From Phascolarctos cinereus (Eukaryota; Chordata; Mammalia; Diprotodontia; Phascolarctidae), in the NCBI RefSeq assembly GCF_002099425.1, contig NW_018343979.1, positions 3,583,501 to 3,647,500 on the forward strand: 64,000 nucleotides of DNA, read 5' to 3'. Position numbers and translations under genes: made by a program. Positions 1 through 11,227 of this stretch are shown in pieces; within the stretch, counting starts at the first letter, position 1, and the number at the start of each line of letters is the position of its first letter. The notes below the pieces were generated by a model that worked only from the letters and a program-made list of their open reading frames with translations, was not told where the DNA came from and did no database searches.

Positions 1-1710
1 ATCTTTGTAATATATTACTATAATCTTCTTGCTAGTATTTTATTTAAGTTTTTTGTGCCAATATTATTAGGGAAATTTGTCTATAGTTTTGTTCTCTGTT
101 TTTGCTCTTTGTGGTTTAGGTATCAGCACCAAATTTATGTCTTAAAAATAGTAGGACTTCTTCTTTGCTTCTGTGCCCAAAAATAGTTAATATAACATTG
201 GAATTAATTATACTTTAAATGTTTGATAGAGTTTACTTGTGAATCTGTCTGGTCACAGAGATTGTTTTTCTTAGGGAGTTCATTGGTGGCTTGTTCAATT
301 TTTTCCCCTAAGATATAGTTATTAAAGTATTCCATTTCCTCTTCTGATAATATGGACAATTTATATTTTTGTAAATATGTATCCATTTCATTTAGATAAT
401 TAGATTTATAGCTATTTAATTGGGCATAACACCTCCTAATAGTAGCTTTAATTTCTTCTTCATTGGTGGTGCATTTATGTTTAGTATTGATATTATTTCA
501 TTGTCTATGGTACCTTTTAGCAAAATGTAATTTCCCTGCTCATATCTTTAATTATGTCTCTTTTTGCTTTTGTTTTTTCTGTGATCATGGTTGCTCCCCT
601 CCACCTTTTTTTTTTTAATTTCAGCTGCATCACAATAGATTCTGTTTCAACCCCTTATTTTAACTCTGTATGTATTGCTGTTTCTAGTGTGTTTCTTGTG
701 AACAACATATTTTAGGATTTTTGCTTTTAATCTGTTCTGCTATCTGCTTTCATTTTAAGAGTGAGTTGATCCCATTCACATTCACAGTTAGGATTACTGT
801 GTATTTCCCTCCATTTTATCCACCCCTCCATTTAGCCTTCTGTCTTTCTTACTTTGACCTTCTTCAAAAGTCTGTTTTGTTTTTAATCCACTCTCCCTTC
901 TATCAGCCCCACTCTTTCTCTTAAGCCCTTCACTATTAGCTTCCCTGTAGGGTAAGATAGATTTCTATACTCAACTGATCATTTATGTTATTCCCAATTT
1001 GAGCCAGTTCAAATGAGAGTAATGTTCAAGTGTTGCCTGCCATTCCCTCATTTTCTCCTCCACTATAAAAACTCTTCCTGTTAATTCCTTTAAATATGAT
1101 ACCTAGTCTCTTTTTTGATCATAGCTTTAGATAGTCAAAAAAATCATAAATTATATCTCCTTGATCTATTTTCCAGGTCAGTTGTTTCCCCAATGAGACA
1201 TTTCTCATTTTCTTCCTTTTTTCCCCCTTCTTTTGACTTCATTTTATCATTTCTTGATGTCTCATGGAGTCGTTAGCTTCTGTTTGCACAACTCTAATTT
1301 TAAAGGAATTATTTTCTTCAGTGAAGTTTTGTACCTTTTTTTCCCCCAATTTGGGCAATTCTGCTTATTAAGAGGTTCTTTTGGGCATCTTTTATTGTTA
1401 GTTAATTTTATTTTTATGTTGTTATTTTCATCAGCATTAATGTCTCTTTCACCAAGTTATTCCTAATTTTCTTGTATCCCTCTCACCCCCCCCCAACTTT
1501 TCCTCTATCTCCCTTATTTTATTTTAAAAATCCTTCCTTTTTTTTGCTCTTCCAGGAATTCTTATTGGGTTTGTATCCAATTTGCTTTTTTTCTTTTGCA
1601 GCTTTGCTTTGTAGCTTTCTTTTGACATTGTTGTCTTCTGAGTTTGTGTCTTAATCTTCCCTGTCATCATACTAACTTTTTAAGGTAAAGTTCTTTTTGG
1701 TTATTTGCTT

Positions 1711-1850
1711 CCCCCACCCACACCCCAGGGTTAAGTGTCTTGCCCAGGATCATACAGCTAGTAAGTGTCTGAGGCCAGATTTGAACTCAGGAGGATGAAT
1801 CTTTGTGGCTCCAGGCCCAGCATTCTATTCACTGTGCCACTTGGCTGACC
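1711..1850 (-). mobile_element. CORE-SINE fragment (Mar1-like head and CORE) inside the L1
   Basis: The plus strand reads as the complement of a tRNA-head/CORE SINE: ggttaagtgtcttgccca, then agctagtaagtgtctgaggc, then an ending like cactgtgccacttggctg. It sits exactly at the ORF1 start of the antisense L1 and separates ORF1 from the 5'UTR, so it inserted after the L1 did. Confidence 0.75.
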
Positions 1851-2283
1851 TTTATGTTAAAATCAGACTCTGCTCCTAGGATGTAGGGGGCACTTTTCCA
1901 AGCTTCAGATTTTTCATGCTGCTGTTTTTAGAGGTAGTTGTAAAGGTTTGTAAGATTTTGGGGCTTCCAAGGTGGTATGATCTAAGGAGAGGTGAAGGCA
2001 CTGTTTTCCTTGCCTGTGCTCTCTTGTTTACCCAGGAAAGGACTTTGTTCCCCTGTACCTTCAAATGCTAGTGCTCTGTTTGGCCCTGGAACTGTGACCA
2101 GGTCACCTGGTCTTGTGCAGAAATAAGCTTTAGTCCTTCTTTCAGCCTTGAAACTGTGACCCAGAATTGCATATGGGCAATGAAATAGGGTCTTGAACCT
2201 AGCACCGGTAAATAGTTCTTAGTAATCTATTTCCGACCAGTTTTCTGAACCCCCTCAACACCTGTGGGCTGAGGAATGCCAAA

Positions 2284-2317
<34 letters not shown>

Positions 2318-2318
2318 A
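2284..2318. repeat. (CTG)n trinucleotide repeat
   Basis: About eleven uninterrupted gct/ctg units, followed after one imperfect unit by another ctgctt. The tract lies within the 5'UTR part of the antisense L1. Confidence 0.95.
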
Positions 2319-2599
2319 AGCTGCTTCTAAGGCCTGATGTTGGCATTACTGTCATGGCTTCTGCTGCATTCTGTGCCCAACCACCACTTCAGCGTGACAG
2401 AGCTTTCCTGCCCATATCCCTAGTTGTCTTGGGCTGGAAAATTGTTGTGCCCTGAACTTTTGTTGACAATTTCCAGCTACTGTTCCAGAATTTGATTAGA
2501 GGCATTATTTTAAAATTGTTTGGAGGGGAATTAAAGGAGAGTTCAGGTGAGTTCCTGTCCATAGTTCACCATCTTGACTCACCTCCAAGTCCAACCTCT

Positions 2600-2850
2600 C
2601 AATGAATAGGTATCCTTTCTATGACATCACTGGCAAGTGATTATCTTGCTTCCACCTGAAGAGCGCTAGTGATGGGAGATTCATTGCCTCCTGAATCCCA
2701 TTCCACAACTGGTCAACTCTAATTATTAAGGATTTTTTTACATCAACTTGAAATACACCTTCCTTAAATCTCTACAGTATACTCTTAGTTTTTTATATTC
2801 CCCAGAACATCCCACCTAGGGAGAGTGCTAAATTATAGGAGGTTCACCAA
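2600..2850 (-). mobile_element. L3/CR1 LINE fragment
   Basis: The plus strand carries the complement of the L3/CR1 3' region: agtgatgggagattcattgc, cctcctgaatcccattccac and the TTAAGGATTTTTTTACATCA block seen in many old mammalian L3 copies. Ends are approximate. Confidence 0.6.
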
Positions 2851-2869
2851 AGCCCTGTCTAGACTCAAC

Positions 2870-4150
2870 CATTATTAATTAATATGCTCATCCCTCAACT
2901 TAATCTACCAGTCACTGTGTTCATGAATTGCTGGCTTCCTAAGTGTCAGCTATACCCTTTCTAACCTTCACTTTCATTTCCTCACCTGAATTCACCATAG
3001 CTTTATTCTTCCTGAGTCCAGCTCTAGCCTGGTGTCCATTATTCCCTGTAGAAGTCCATAATTAATAAACTTTTCTTCATTTCAGATTTCTTCCTCTTGT
3101 ATTTCTTCCATTTTTTCATACTTACAAAGACCTCATTCATCTCCATATAGTGCAGCATTTCTAGCCATTCTCTCCAGCCAACAATACTTTCATGTCAGAC
3201 CCTAAAATGTTGATCCAGGAGGGGAGTTGGAACACTCTTTGCTTGACACAGCTACTTCCAGACTTTTTCTTTGCTATTACCCCTCAGCAACCTCTTCTCC
3301 TTTGAAGTTCATTTTATTCAAATTAATTACTCAATGAACACCCAGTTTCAGTTATTCATCAACTCCCAAGATCTTCTCCCTCATTTCTAAGGGAATTTGG
3401 TATCTGGCTAACAGTCTTTCTTGTCCCCCAATTCCTGGCCTTTTGCTAAGGAACATCAACATATGTTGATGTCCCCTCAAACACCTAAGCTTCCCAACTC
3501 CTTGATTTCTTCAATTCCTGTGACTTCCTCTTTCACTTCACCTAAGCTATATACAAAAATAGTCGTATCCTTGATATCTGTATCACCCATAAGTGCTTTG
3601 CTTCAGTGATCATAAACTCTGAAATCCCTTTTAGTAGATTTAAACTTCTTATCATTCCAGAATTTCTTTTCCATTATCTTTCCTAAACCTTTGCTTTATC
3701 CTCTCTGGGACCTCCAATATTTATATTTACCTGTACTCTCCTAGGCCATCATCTCTGCTCTAAACTTGCTTTCTTCCTTTCCTAATTTCAACCCTATGTT
3801 AATCAATTTGACTATGCACTATCCTCATCTGTCACTTGTTCCTCAGTTCTATCAATACTCATGCCTTTCTAAACCCAACCATGAATAATTCCCACCATCT
3901 GCCTTCTCTGCTCCTATTGTCATATTGCTGAACAGACTTAATCAGTTGGGTGAACTATGAATTTATGCTATCTGATCTCAACTGGGCCCTTACTTTAACA
4001 AGACTACTCTTTTCCTCCTTTCTAATTGATTCCTTACCCTGATCTTCATAATAGTTATTCTAAATCTCCTCTTCTCTGCTCAATATTCCATGCTATTCTC
4101 TCATTGTTCTTCAGCTGAAATGATTGATTCATGCTTTGTTTTATAAGGTT
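2870..4150 (+). mobile_element. L2 LINE, endonuclease region
   Basis: Pyrimidine-rich sense L2. The part around 3190-3500 matches the L2 endonuclease domain (aggaggggagttggaacact, then cctttgaagttcattttatt, then a gaacatcaacatatgttgatg block). It is heavily decayed. Its 3' side is cut by the L1 insertion beginning at 4161. Confidence 0.6.
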
Positions 4151-4160
4151 CCATGGTCAA

Positions 4161-5173
4161 AACCTTTTAACATATTTTTATTTTGTTACATATTTTCCAA
4201 TTTCATTAAAAACATTCATTTAAAAATTTGAATTTCAAATTCTCTCTCTCCCTTCTACCCCTACCCCCACTTCTTGAAAAGGAAAGCAATATGATACCAA
4301 TTATACATAGAAAGACATGCAAAACGTGTTTCAATATTAGCCATGTTACAAAAGAAAACTCACAAAATACCAAGAAGAACAAAGAAAGTAGAACAAATGT
4401 ATGATTCAATCTGCACTCAGAATTCGTTAGTTCTTTTTCTGGAGGTGGATGACATTTTTCATTATGGCTCCTTTGGAATTGTCTTGGATCATTGTCTTAA
4501 TCAATGTAAGTCTTTCATAGTTGATCATTGTTACAATATTGCTATTACTGTGTACAAGGTTCTTCTGGTTCTCATTTTACTCTGCAGTAATTCATACAAG
4601 AATCCCAATTTTCTCTGAAACTTTCCTGCTTGTCATTTCTTATAGAACAATAGTTCTCCATCACAATTATATACCTCAAATTATTCAGCCATTTTTCTAA
4701 TTGATGGCCATCCTTTCAATTTCCAATTCTTTGCCACCCTAAAAAGAACTGCTATAAATATTTTTGTACTAATAGATCCTTTTCCCTCTTATTTGATCTT
4801 TTTGGAATACACTAGTGGCATTACCTAGTGGTATTAATACCTAGTAGAGATATTGCTAGGTCAAAGTATACACAGTTTTATAGCATTTGGGGCATAACTC
4901 CAAAGTGTTCTTTAGAATGGTTGCACCACTTCACAATTCCACCAACAATGTGTCTCTGTTTCCCCATATCCCCTCCAGCATCTGCCATTTTCCTTTTCTG
5001 TTATGTCAGCCAATCTGATAGGTATAAGGGGATATTTAAGAGTTATTTTAATTTGCATTTCTCTAAAAGCAATTTTATATGACCATTGATGGCTTTGATT
5101 TCTTCTTCTGAAAACTGCTTATTTATATACTTTGACCATTTATCAGTTGGGGAATGACTGTTTTATAAATTTG
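4161..5173 (-). mobile_element. 5'-truncated L1 (ORF2 C-terminus and 3'UTR)
   Basis: Antisense L1: the 3'UTR lies at the left and the C-terminal part of ORF2 at the right (tttgcatttctctaaaagca; ctgctataaatatttttgta; gaccatttatcagttgggga). A 9-bp direct repeat, catggtcaa, at 4152-4160 and 5174-5182 brackets it and looks like the target-site duplication. That makes it a single 5'-truncated insertion of about 1 kb. Confidence 0.8.
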
Positions 5174-5349
5174 CATGGTCAATTAAAAAAATCATAACTA
5201 AGTGGTCAAGTACTGGTAACATGTCTGTTTGTAATTAGTGAGGTTGGTCCTTGAAAAAATGTTGCCTATTACTGGAGCCACATTTTAATCCTTTCCAGAG
5301 TTAGAGAAATTCTCAGACTTTATAATCTACTGGCATAGCCTCTGAGAAC

Positions 5350-5860
5350 TTCCTGTCATGAGGAGGCATCGGAGTAGGACTTTTTGGAGTATAAAACTGA
5401 GGAATTAATATTTATTTGTTGTTGTTATTAAGACATTTTTAGTTGTGTCTGACTCTCTGTGACACAATTAGGGGTTTTCTTGGCAAAGATACTGTAGTGT
5501 TTTCTTTTCTAGCCCATTTTACAGATGAGGAAATCAAGGCAAACAGGGTTAAGTGACTTGCCTAGGGTCACATAGGTAGTAAGTGTCTGAGGCCAGATTT
5601 GAACTTAAGAAGATGAGTCTTCTTGACTCCAGGCCCAGCACTTTAGGCCCTGTGCCACCTAGCTGCCCCAGTAACATTTATACTAGAGGTAATAGAGAAT
5701 CATGGGAGTTTAGTGAGTAGGAGTTTGACATAGTTCTACAATTAATGAAAATCATTTTCACAGATGTGTAAAGGATAGATTGCAGTAGGAAAAGACCTGA
5801 AGTAGGAAGACCAATTAGGAGGTTTGTGCAATGGTCCATGCATTATACTGGCCAGAAACT
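5350..5860 (-). mobile_element. L2 LINE fragment split by a SINE
   Basis: Antisense L2 blocks lie either side of the SINE at 5416-5671. On the right are ctagaggtaatagagaatca and aggatagattgcagtaggaaaag, the usual antisense L2 series; the left part ends gaggaattaatatttat. The two parts join in order. Confidence 0.6.
5416..5671 (-). mobile_element. Mar1-type SINE (tRNA head, CORE, RTE tail)
   Basis: Complete on the minus strand: head complement (tgtgccacctagctgcccc) at the right, CORE in the middle, and an RTE/BovB-like tail with ttgttgttgtt at the left. The flanking repeat taatatttat / taacatttat (5406-5415, 5672-5681; one mismatch) is a target-site duplication within L2. Confidence 0.88.
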
Positions 5861-6014
5861 CTGAGGGTCTTCCCCTCCCAGATTCATACTTTTGTGATTT
5901 TTACTAAGCCATTTTTTTCCCCAATTCTTACTTAACTCTTAGTCATTGAATGGTCATTGCCTCAGACAAACAGACATGGGAAAGACCTTAACTTAAAAAA
6001 GTCAAGATCACCTG

Positions 6015-6200
6015 GGCATTGCCAGTCATCTTAACTCTTGTCTTGTCACTGGACTCTGGTGACTCTGGAAGAGAGGGTAAGCCTGATAACTTTGAACAGC
6101 TCTGCCTCACTTAAAGTCATTTCATTTGAAAGCCCAGACATTACCTTCATGATGTCATTTGTCATTTTTCAGAACAAAGAAGAAACAACAACAATACTAC
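6015..6200 (+). mobile_element. RTE-like 3'-end repeat with (CAA)n tail
   Basis: It contains cactggactctggtgactc, gctctgcctcacttaaag and catgatgtcatttgtc and ends gaaacaacaacaa. The same repeat recurs at 59166-59350 and, inverted, at 41386-41560. The ending matches the tail type of the Mar1 SINEs, so an RTE LINE or RTE-derived SINE is the likely source. Confidence 0.6.
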
Positions 6201-6439
6201 ACTTAGACAAGGGAAGTGGGGCCCTGTGCCTCATGAGATTCTGAGCTTAGAAGTAGGCCCCTCTCATCATAGACACAAAAAGTATTAAGACAAATACAAA
6301 ACATGAAGAATAAAACAAAATAATTATGAATGACCTACACAACCAAATGAATGCTACCTTATTTATGTGGAATACAGGACTATCTGAATACATCTAAATT
6401 AAGCCAGTAAATTGTCCTGGATCATGTGATGAGAAGATG

Positions 6440-6590
6440 GTGTATTTTCCCCATTCTATATATGAGGAAACTCAGGATGACAAAATGTAAGTGACTTTCT
6501 TAGGGTTCCACATCCAGTGAGTGTCTGAGGTGGAATGAATTTGGGTCTTTCTGATTCCAAGCTAGCTTTCACTCTAGTGTACCACTTAGA
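6440..6590 (-). mobile_element. MIR/CORE-SINE fragment
   Basis: Antisense CORE: tatatgaggaaactcaggat, aagtgactttcttagggtt and agtgagtgtctgaggtgg, closing in tgtaccactt. Confidence 0.6.
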
Positions 6591-6744
6591 CAAAACATCT
6601 TAATCTTTGAAACCTTCAGAAATATTAAATTTGGATTTAGAAACATTTTTTCATTCTTTCTTGCTTTGAAGTAGGGGGTTAGAAGTAGTGTGTGTAATCT
6701 CCAAGGAGGCATATTTTTAGCTCATGGATAAGGATGTTGACAGG

Positions 6745-6835
6745 CAGTTTGGCTTTGAACAGGCCAGCCTCTGACACATGCTAACTGTGTATGATCATGG
6801 GCAAGTCACTTAAATTCTCAGTGCCCTAGGCTGGT
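6745..6835 (+). mobile_element. MIR/CORE-SINE fragment
   Basis: Sense CORE blocks: gcctctgacacatgctaactg and gggcaagtcacttaaattctcag. Confidence 0.6.
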
Positions 6836-6839
6836 GTTC

Positions 6840-7430
6840 TTAACACAATTTTTATAGTGCATTGCTAGAAGTAAAAACTTTATTTATAAATTATATTCAT
6901 GTACTACTATACTAATATGTTACTTTATAAAACTTATACAAAAAGACATTTAAAAGGAGACAGTCAATAAACTATTTAAAGGCATTTTATTTACTAACCT
7001 AAAACCTTTTTGCTTTCACAGAAATAGCATTTTTTTTGTGAGAACAATGTGATTAAATATATCTTTTTTAAAATTCTTGTTTTGAAATATTCAATAAATT
7101 CTAGAGATTGCTTGTAACTACAATGGAAATTACATTTACTATAGATGTTGCATGAAAAAGGTTAAGCTTATTGCTTATACATGTATTTTGCTTTCTAGAT
7201 TAAAGATCAACATTCTCCATCATGCATTCCAGGCCACGGAAATATTGCTAAGCTTAGTATTGCTATTCCAATATTGTTTCTGGGGTTCCATGTTATGCAC
7301 CACTCTCCATTCTCTTCTGGTTAAAATTTCCTTGTCCAGCCTGACCTGTTTATGTGAATAGAGTTCCCTTGAAACAATATTTGCTTGGGTCCTTTTACAC
7401 TCTAAGGGCAACCTTGAGTCCCTATGAGAT
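6840..7430. other. No gene seen; AT-rich unassigned sequence
   Basis: Very AT-rich and without any coherent frame. The last 200 bases (7210-7420) resemble decayed sense L2 but I cannot confirm it. Confidence 0.5.
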
Positions 7431-7790
7431 GAGATGAGGGCCTGAACTATGGTGGTAGCCACGCATTTTGAGAGAACAAGATACAAGGGATGTTGTTGAG
7501 ATAAAAAAAAAAGAGGAATGTAAGGAGTTGAGGATAATGTCCAAAAGACAGTGGTGCCCTTGATGGAAAGAAGAAAGTGTAAGGGAGAAATCAGTTCTGT
7601 ATAAAGCAGTTTGCGTTTGTAATGACTTAAGAAACGTAGTCTGAAATGTCCAATACATAGCTGGTGATACAGAACTGACCCTTAGGAAAGAAAAGGTTTG
7701 GATATATAGCTCTGTAGGTCATATGTAGAGAGACAATAATTAAAACCATTGGAGTTGATATGGTTAAGTGTGGAGAGAGAGACCAAGTCA
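7430..7790 (-). mobile_element. L2 LINE fragment, antisense
   Basis: It begins ggcctgaactatggtggtag and continues gggatgttgttgag and gtaaggagttgaggataatg, in the order seen in the other antisense L2 copies of this window (compare 13.9 and 33.1 kb). Confidence 0.65.
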
Positions 7791-8315
7791 CTCCCCTATT
7801 CAATAAACTTCAATGGCTCTGAGGAAATTGAGGGAATTAGGACAACATCATTTCGTCTTTCCCCTTCCACAGGTCTTTATTACCTTTGGGATCAAACATA
7901 AGCTTCTTTGTTTAGTTTTTAAAACCGTAATTCCCAGCCTTTATTATCATTCCTCATATGACTCTATGTCTTCCATCTTGGCATCCTTGCATTGATTGTC
8001 TCCCTCTTGGAATTCACTATCACTTCACCTCTACCTCTTAGAATTTCTTGTTTCTTTCACAACTCTGCTCAAGCAACACCATCTATTTGAAATTTTACCT
8101 GATCCTCCCAGCTGCTGGTCCCCTTCTCTCCCCCAAAAAAGGTATCTTGTGTTTATTTTGTTATATTTTGTATCTCCTTATTTATGGACATATTATCGCA
8201 CTGATGGATAAGCTCCAAGGGCTATTTCCTCTTTGTTTTTGTATCTTTGGTGCCTAGCATGGTGTGTGACACATAGTAGATGCTTAATAAATCCTTGATG
8301 ATTGATTGATTGGAG
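7790..8315 (+). mobile_element. L2 LINE 3' end
   Basis: Sense L2 3' region: ccctattcaataaacttcaatgg, tcttggaattcactatcac, gataagctccaagggctatttcc, and the classic ending tggtgcctagcatg ... agatgcttaataaatcc. It meets the antisense L2 piece on its left head to head, so two separate L2 insertions abut. Confidence 0.8.
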
Positions 8316-9490
8316 ACCAAGCAGAGCAATTCTACTCCTCTTTTCACATGACAGGGTCTATGTCATGTTTTTCTTTTTTGTTACAGTGTCTAGAACAGTG
8401 TTTTCCACAGAATAGTGGCTTCATAGATCCTGGTTTAGTGGAACTGTCATTTGAATAACTGCAAGCATTGTTAATGACCCTAAAATAGTAGGTAACTTCA
8501 AAACCTTTATCCAAATTGTTTGGTTCTCTTTGAAGGTATAAAAAGAGAAGTTTAAATGCACTTCCTCAGAAATGAATGTTTTAGGTTAAAAGTGAATCAA
8601 TAAAATCATATGCAAAAAAGAAGCTTTCATTCTCAAACATTTTACAAAGATTATTTTCATATTTCAGAAGCAGACCATCACTGTTCTCATTCCATTATTG
8701 AGCTTCTGTTGTGCCTACAATGAAAGCTATTTTAGCTTGCTATGTATCAGAAGATGATGAGGTTATGCTTAAGGGAATTTTATTCAATTAGTGTTACATT
8801 GCTGACCTTTAGCAAAGAATACATCAAATGAATTCAAGAAAAGGAAGAAAATATAGCATAGATAGGATACAGGCAGAGAAGACAATTTTTTAAAGTTTTA
8901 AACTTGTCAGAAGTTTAACTTTTTAATTATATTTGAATGTATTCTGAGGTTTTATGATTGGAGTGGTTAGTAGCTGTAAGGCATCATTTTGGAAAAAAAA
9001 CCTGTTCTTAGCAAAGAAGGAATACAATCAAATGAAGCTTATCCATGGATAACCATAATTAAACAATATGCATTTAGGAAATTCCATGTGTCTGAATGGA
9101 TTAATAGCCTCCAGTTCATTTGCTCTTATTACCCTCAGAGGCAGTTGAAACTGGAGAGAAAGATAAGCAAGTCATTTCAATTGTTTTTCTTTCTTTTTTT
9201 TTTTAAAAAAAAACCTGTCATATATTTTATGGACACTTTTTCATAGTGTTGGCTCACAAATATTATTTCTTCAAAAATTGAAAGTGGTTACTTTGCTAAC
9301 TAAAAAACCATTTTTTTCAAACACCTGAAATTGTGTGTGTCAATAAACAGATGGTAAGAAAATATAACAAATGTGTTTTTAGATTATTTTTCACACATCT
9401 TTGTGGGGAGTGATTTGAAATAATTATTTGAAATCAGTATTTGGGGCCCATTTAAAATAAAAAAAACTCTTTGGAGAATTTATTTTGTAA
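8316..9490. other. No gene or clear repeat seen
   Basis: AT-rich unassigned sequence. Its longest frame (85 codons at 8989-9246) ends in homopolymer-coded residues and shows no domain. Confidence 0.5.
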
Positions 9491-9492
9491 AT

Positions 9493-9555
9493 CACAAAAG
9501 CTGGACTCCTTTCCAGTATATGTGTCATATTCTGGAAAGGAGGCCAGCTCTTGTG
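9493..9555. ncRNA. Candidate 63-nt stem-loop (pre-miRNA-sized)
   Basis: Two 24-nt arms (9493-9516 and 9532-9555) are complementary at 22 of 24 positions. The inner bases add atatg/catat around a tgt loop, separated from the arms by one T/T mismatch. The whole folds as a nearly perfect hairpin of about 30 pairs. The right arm overlaps the start of a MIR/CORE-SINE, so it may be a fold-back made by a repeat fragment. Several mammalian microRNAs are known to come from L2 and MIR copies, but expression of this one is unknown. The pairing is seen directly; an RNA role is inference. Confidence 0.35.
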
Positions 9556-9730
9556 TCAGAAGACAGGATTCAACTCACACCTCTCATATATTTGACCTGT
9601 TTGAACTTGGATAAGTCACTTAGGCCTCACTGGGTCACACAGTTAGCTCATTTGTAAAATGAAGGGGTTGGACTTGATGGCCTCTGATTTCTTATCTTCA
9701 AATTAACACCTGCTTTGAAATATATAATCT
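9540..9730 (+). mobile_element. MIR/CORE-SINE
   Basis: Sense CORE-SINE: gtcagaagacaggattcaac, tggataagtcacttaggcct, tcatttgtaaaatgaaggggttggacttgatggcctctg, the expected order. Confidence 0.75.
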
Positions 9731-9739
9731 TGGAGAGTT

Positions 9740-9830
9740 GCTTGGCCCACTGAGAGGTTAATGACTTGCCCAGATCACAAAAACAGAAGGTGCAGAGACA
9801 GAATTTGAGCTTCTTGACCTCACTTTCAGG
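9740..9830 (-). mobile_element. MIR fragment, antisense
   Basis: It holds gaggttaatgacttgcccag and a following acagaatttgagcttcttgac, the antisense MIR order. Confidence 0.5.
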
Positions 9831-9963
9831 TAGTTGTTATAAATATAATTTTTTTAAAAAAAGTGTAAACAGTGCCTCGGTGATTTCCTGCTATCGTTTT
9901 CCCAAAGGATGCTTATTAAAAAAAAAAAAAGGAAAGAAAAGCAGTTAAACAAAGCCAACTGCT

Positions 9964-9992
9964 CTACATCTACATCTACATCTACATATATA
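9964..9992. repeat. (ACATCT)n short tandem repeat
   Basis: About four units of ctacat, passing into tatata. Confidence 0.85.
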
Positions 9993-10429
9993 TCTGAACA
10001 TGCATCTATTTTATACCTTCAGTCTCCTAACTCTTTACTGGGAGGAGGGAAGGAAAATAGTGATTTTCTTTTAAAATCAATCAAGTTGTCATGATAAACT
10101 CACTAACATAGCATGTTTAACCCTAGGAATTTCTGCAATCTTTCTAATTACTGATTTTTTTCCCTTTCTGCTTTCCTGTAGCTTGTTTCCCTGTACCACA
10201 TTTAGACACAGTTTATATTTTATTCATTGCTTTTTTTTTACATTGCCTTGTAACATTGTCAAAATTTCATATGTGTATGTAAGTTTGTTTTGTTTTGTTT
10301 TTAAAGTGGCCATCAAGGTTAAAAGTTCCTTGAATTCAGGGAACTCAGTGTATAGGTAGGGATTTTTTTCCCTCACAAAGCATAAGCTTCTTGTTCATCC
10401 TTTATACTAACTTATACATATTGAAGGGT

Positions 10430-10600
10430 AATTAGTATAGTGGAAAGAATGTTAGACTTTCAGTTACAAAACTTTAGCGTGAATTCCAGCCCTGCCTTAA
10501 TTAGATATGTGTAGATAGGGAAGTCATTTCAGCTTTTTCAGACTCAGTATCCTAATTGTCTAAATCAGGTTAATAACACTGGTATTACATACTTCACAGT
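10430..10600 (+). mobile_element. MIR/CORE-SINE, degenerate
   Basis: Pattern tagtatagtggaaagaatgttagactttcag ... gtgaattccagccctgcc ... gggaagtcatttcagc matches a sense tRNA-head/CORE SINE. Confidence 0.6.
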
Positions 10601-10824
10601 TACAGTAAGGCATTTTTTAAAATGTTTGAAGATAGTATAGAAATCTGAATAATTGTAGATAGTTGATTAATAAATAGAATTAAATATATTTTGTTTTACA
10701 TTTGGTACTCAAGTAGTAGAATAATGAAAAATATTTATTCTTCTCTTTGTTGAAATAATTTTACATGTTAGAATATAGTTTGCTGCTTGAATTAAATGAC
10801 ACGCCTCTGTACTTAGTAAACACC

Positions 10825-11205
10825 AGTGATTCTCTATCATTTCTAGAATCAAATGTAGAACCTTGTGTTTTTCATTCAAAGCCCTCAGAATCTATCCCTC
10901 CTTCCCATTCTTTTTATACCTTATCATCCCCTCTCCCTACAATGTAATCTGCAATTCAGCAGCACTGACCTTTAACAAGACCCTCTATCTCCAAACTACA
11001 GGCATTTCCTTGACTGTTCCCCAGGCCTGGAATATTCTTCCTCCTTATTGCTGTCTCCTGGATCCTCAGGTTTCCTTCAAGTCTCAGTTCAATTCCCTTA
11101 TTCAATAAGAAGCCATTCTCAATCATCTTTAATTTTAGGGTTGTCCTTCTGTTGATTATTTCCATTTTATCCTGTATATAAATTGAATTGTTATTTCAGG
11201 TACAA
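10825..11205 (+). mobile_element. L2 LINE 3' fragment
   Basis: Sense L2: ttcattcaaagccctcagaatc, atgtaatctgcaattcagcagc, ccccaggcctggaatattcttcc, tcttcaag-type tcaagtctcagttcaattccc and a decayed end. Confidence 0.75.
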
Positions 11206-11227
11206 AAAAAAATAATTCCTTCATTTT

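Larger units (their letters stand above)
1..2586 (-). mobile_element. LINE L1, 5' part, antisense, internally shortened
   Basis: Read on the minus strand this is an L1. It has a 5'UTR (2586 down to about 1851), ORF1 N-terminal and coiled-coil part (about 1710 down to 1080), a purine-rich spacer (about 1070 to 800) and parts of ORF2 (about 800 to 1). The frame at 386-204 (minus) begins [10 protein letters not shown] and is clearly the ORF2 linker just before the reverse transcriptase; L1s of other mammals have MDTFLDTY here. ORF1 and ORF2 are each too short. An ORF1 piece near the start of its RNA-binding domain runs straight into spacer at about 1065-1080, and endonuclease sequence runs into the pre-RT linker at about 465-475. 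The copy is full of stops and not functional. It continues beyond the left edge of the window. Confidence 0.8.
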
